Below are positions 6,359-6,641 of a DNA stretch of 6,641 bases, in pieces. Within the stretch, counting starts at the first letter, position 1; the number at the start of each line of letters is the position of its first letter. The translations under genes were made by a program, and so were the position numbers. Under the pieces are notes generated by a model. It was given only the letters and a program-made list of their open reading frames with translations, ran no database searches and had not been told where the DNA came from. This DNA is from Thermoplasmata archaeon (GTDB taxonomy: Archaea; Thermoplasmatota; Thermoplasmata; Lutacidiplasmatales; UBA184), in contig JASHQY010000040.1 of the NCBI GenBank assembly GCA_030038885.1, positions 1 through 6,641 of the forward strand, read 5' to 3'.

Positions 6359-6423
6359 CTTGGGTTGCGGACGAAAATTGACCGCCCGGACCGCCGAAAA
6401 ATCCGAGGCGAAACGGCTCGGCA

Positions 6424-6447
6424 CCGGACCCTCCGGACGCGCCGGAC
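6424..6447. repeat. Three CCGGAC copies at 9-bp spacing
   Basis: CCGGAC occurs at 6424, 6433 and 6442, an exact 9-bp period, with further copies at 6386 and 6503 in the same 227-bp intergenic region. No start codon precedes the frame of the gene at 6529 here, so the periodicity is not explained by coding. It could be an array of protein-binding half-sites or a by-product of high GC content. Confidence 0.3.
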
Positions 6448-6480
6448 GAGCGCACGGAACCGCAAATTCCGCGGGGACCC

Positions 6481-6496
6481 GGGGCGGAGAAGCCCC
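6481..6496. repeat. Short inverted repeat before the right-edge gene
   Basis: GGGGC and GCCCC form a 5-bp stem with a 6-base loop immediately before the TATA-like element of the plus-strand gene. It is too short to call a terminator or an operator with confidence; no T-run follows on either strand. Confidence 0.2.
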
Positions 6497-6502
6497 TAAT
6501 AG
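6496..6502 (+). promoter_or_regulatory. TATA-like element of the right-edge gene
   Basis: CTAATAG is an A/T island in GC-rich surroundings, centred about 30 bases before the ATG at 6529. Initiation would fall a few bases before the start codon, giving a nearly leaderless transcript like that inferred for the other promoters in the window. Confidence 0.4.
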
Positions 6503-6528
6503 CCGGACCTACCTCGCATCGCCCGCTC

Positions 6529-6641
6529 ATGGGCGACGAGCCGAAGCCCGATGCCCCCGCCCCGGCGGTCGGGCCGACCGACGCCCCGGAGGTCCCCCCG
6601 CCCCCGCCGGAGGACTGGGCGACCCGGTACAAGTACCTCCT
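6529..6641 (+). CDS. N-terminal fragment, possibly the chaperone cofactor GrpE
   Basis: An open frame begins at ATG 6529 and runs off the window after 37 codons. The first 28 residues are Pro-, Ala- and acid-rich and look disordered (MGDEPKPDAPAPAV onward). They are followed by EDWATRYKYLL, which resembles the helix of GrpE nucleotide exchange factors just before their conserved ADFxNYRKR segment (family form EExKDKYLRLLAEFDNYRKR). In archaea with Hsp70, grpE often heads a dnaK-dnaJ cluster. The frame is open back to 6382 but has no ATG, GTG or TTG there, so 6529 is the first possible start, and a TATA-like element sits at the right distance. That a protein starts here is fairly likely; the GrpE name rests on about eleven residues and is tentative. 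Confidence 0.45.
   Translation, partial: MGDEPKPDAPAPAVGPTDAPEVPPPPPEDWATRYKYL

Noticed and set aside
4130..6499. Plus-strand open frame of 789 codons opposite gyrB
   Set aside because: It is the antisense shadow of a gyrB with fully conserved motifs; the predicted protein is Leu/Val/Arg/Asp-rich without recognisable motifs.
6302..6528. Possible tRNA, C/D-box sRNA or other RNA gene in the gyrB upstream gap
   Set aside because: No cloverleaf or T-loop sequence and no paired C and D boxes were seen; only short hairpins and TATA-like elements are present.
6351..6632. Minus-strand open frame of 93 codons at the right edge
   Set aside because: Gly/Ser-rich antisense product of the promoter region and of the plus-strand gene at 6529; no support for coding.
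1..6641. CRISPR array, insertion sequence, defence island or phage genes
   Set aside because: No spaced direct repeats of suitable length, no transposase or integrase motifs and no toxin, nuclease or capsid-like proteins were seen in any plausible frame.

Overview
The window is GC-rich (roughly 70 % by eye) and archaeal. The evidence is a C/D-box sRNP core protein of the Nop5 type at the left edge, genes with almost no leader preceded by isolated A/T-rich islands at TATA-box distance, and few Shine-Dalgarno sequences. A bacterial-type gyrB shows that it belongs to one of the gyrase-bearing euryarchaeal lineages. Proteins are R- and A-rich and not strongly acidic, so a high-GC Thermoplasmatota-like archaeon seems more likely than a haloarchaeon. 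That placement is inference.

Left part (1-2059): the 3' end of nop5 (+) runs convergently into a thioredoxin-fold redoxin gene (-), overlapping it by 39 bp. The redoxin gene and the next gene, a lipoate-protein-ligase-fold protein (+), diverge from a 58-bp gap with a single A/T island that could serve as TATA box in both directions. The lipoate-ligase-like protein has arginine where the family has its catalytic lysine, and contains no lysine at all.

Middle and right part (2056-6301): three minus-strand genes form a probable operon in the order gyrB, CorA-like membrane protein, MTA/SAH-deaminase-type amidohydrolase, with gaps of 16 and 9 bp. The operon's last stop codon overlaps the stop codon of the convergent lipoate-ligase-like gene by 4 bp. 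GyrB looks complete and catalytically intact; gyrA is not next to it. The CorA-like protein has two C-terminal membrane helices but GMP at the position of the GMN signature. The deaminase has all the metal and catalytic residues of its family.

Right edge (6302-6641): a 227-bp divergent intergenic region carries a palindromic TATA box and a 7-bp-stem inverted repeat in front of gyrB, a short CCGGAC repeat cluster, and a TATA-like element in front of a truncated plus-strand gene whose first 37 residues resemble the N-terminus of GrpE.

No defence system, mobile element, CRISPR array, rRNA or tRNA was seen. The genes are mostly housekeeping: RNA modification, redox, DNA topology, SAM-by-product salvage, ion transport and perhaps a chaperone cofactor. 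The unusual points are the altered signature residues, the convergent overlaps and the intergenic structures.
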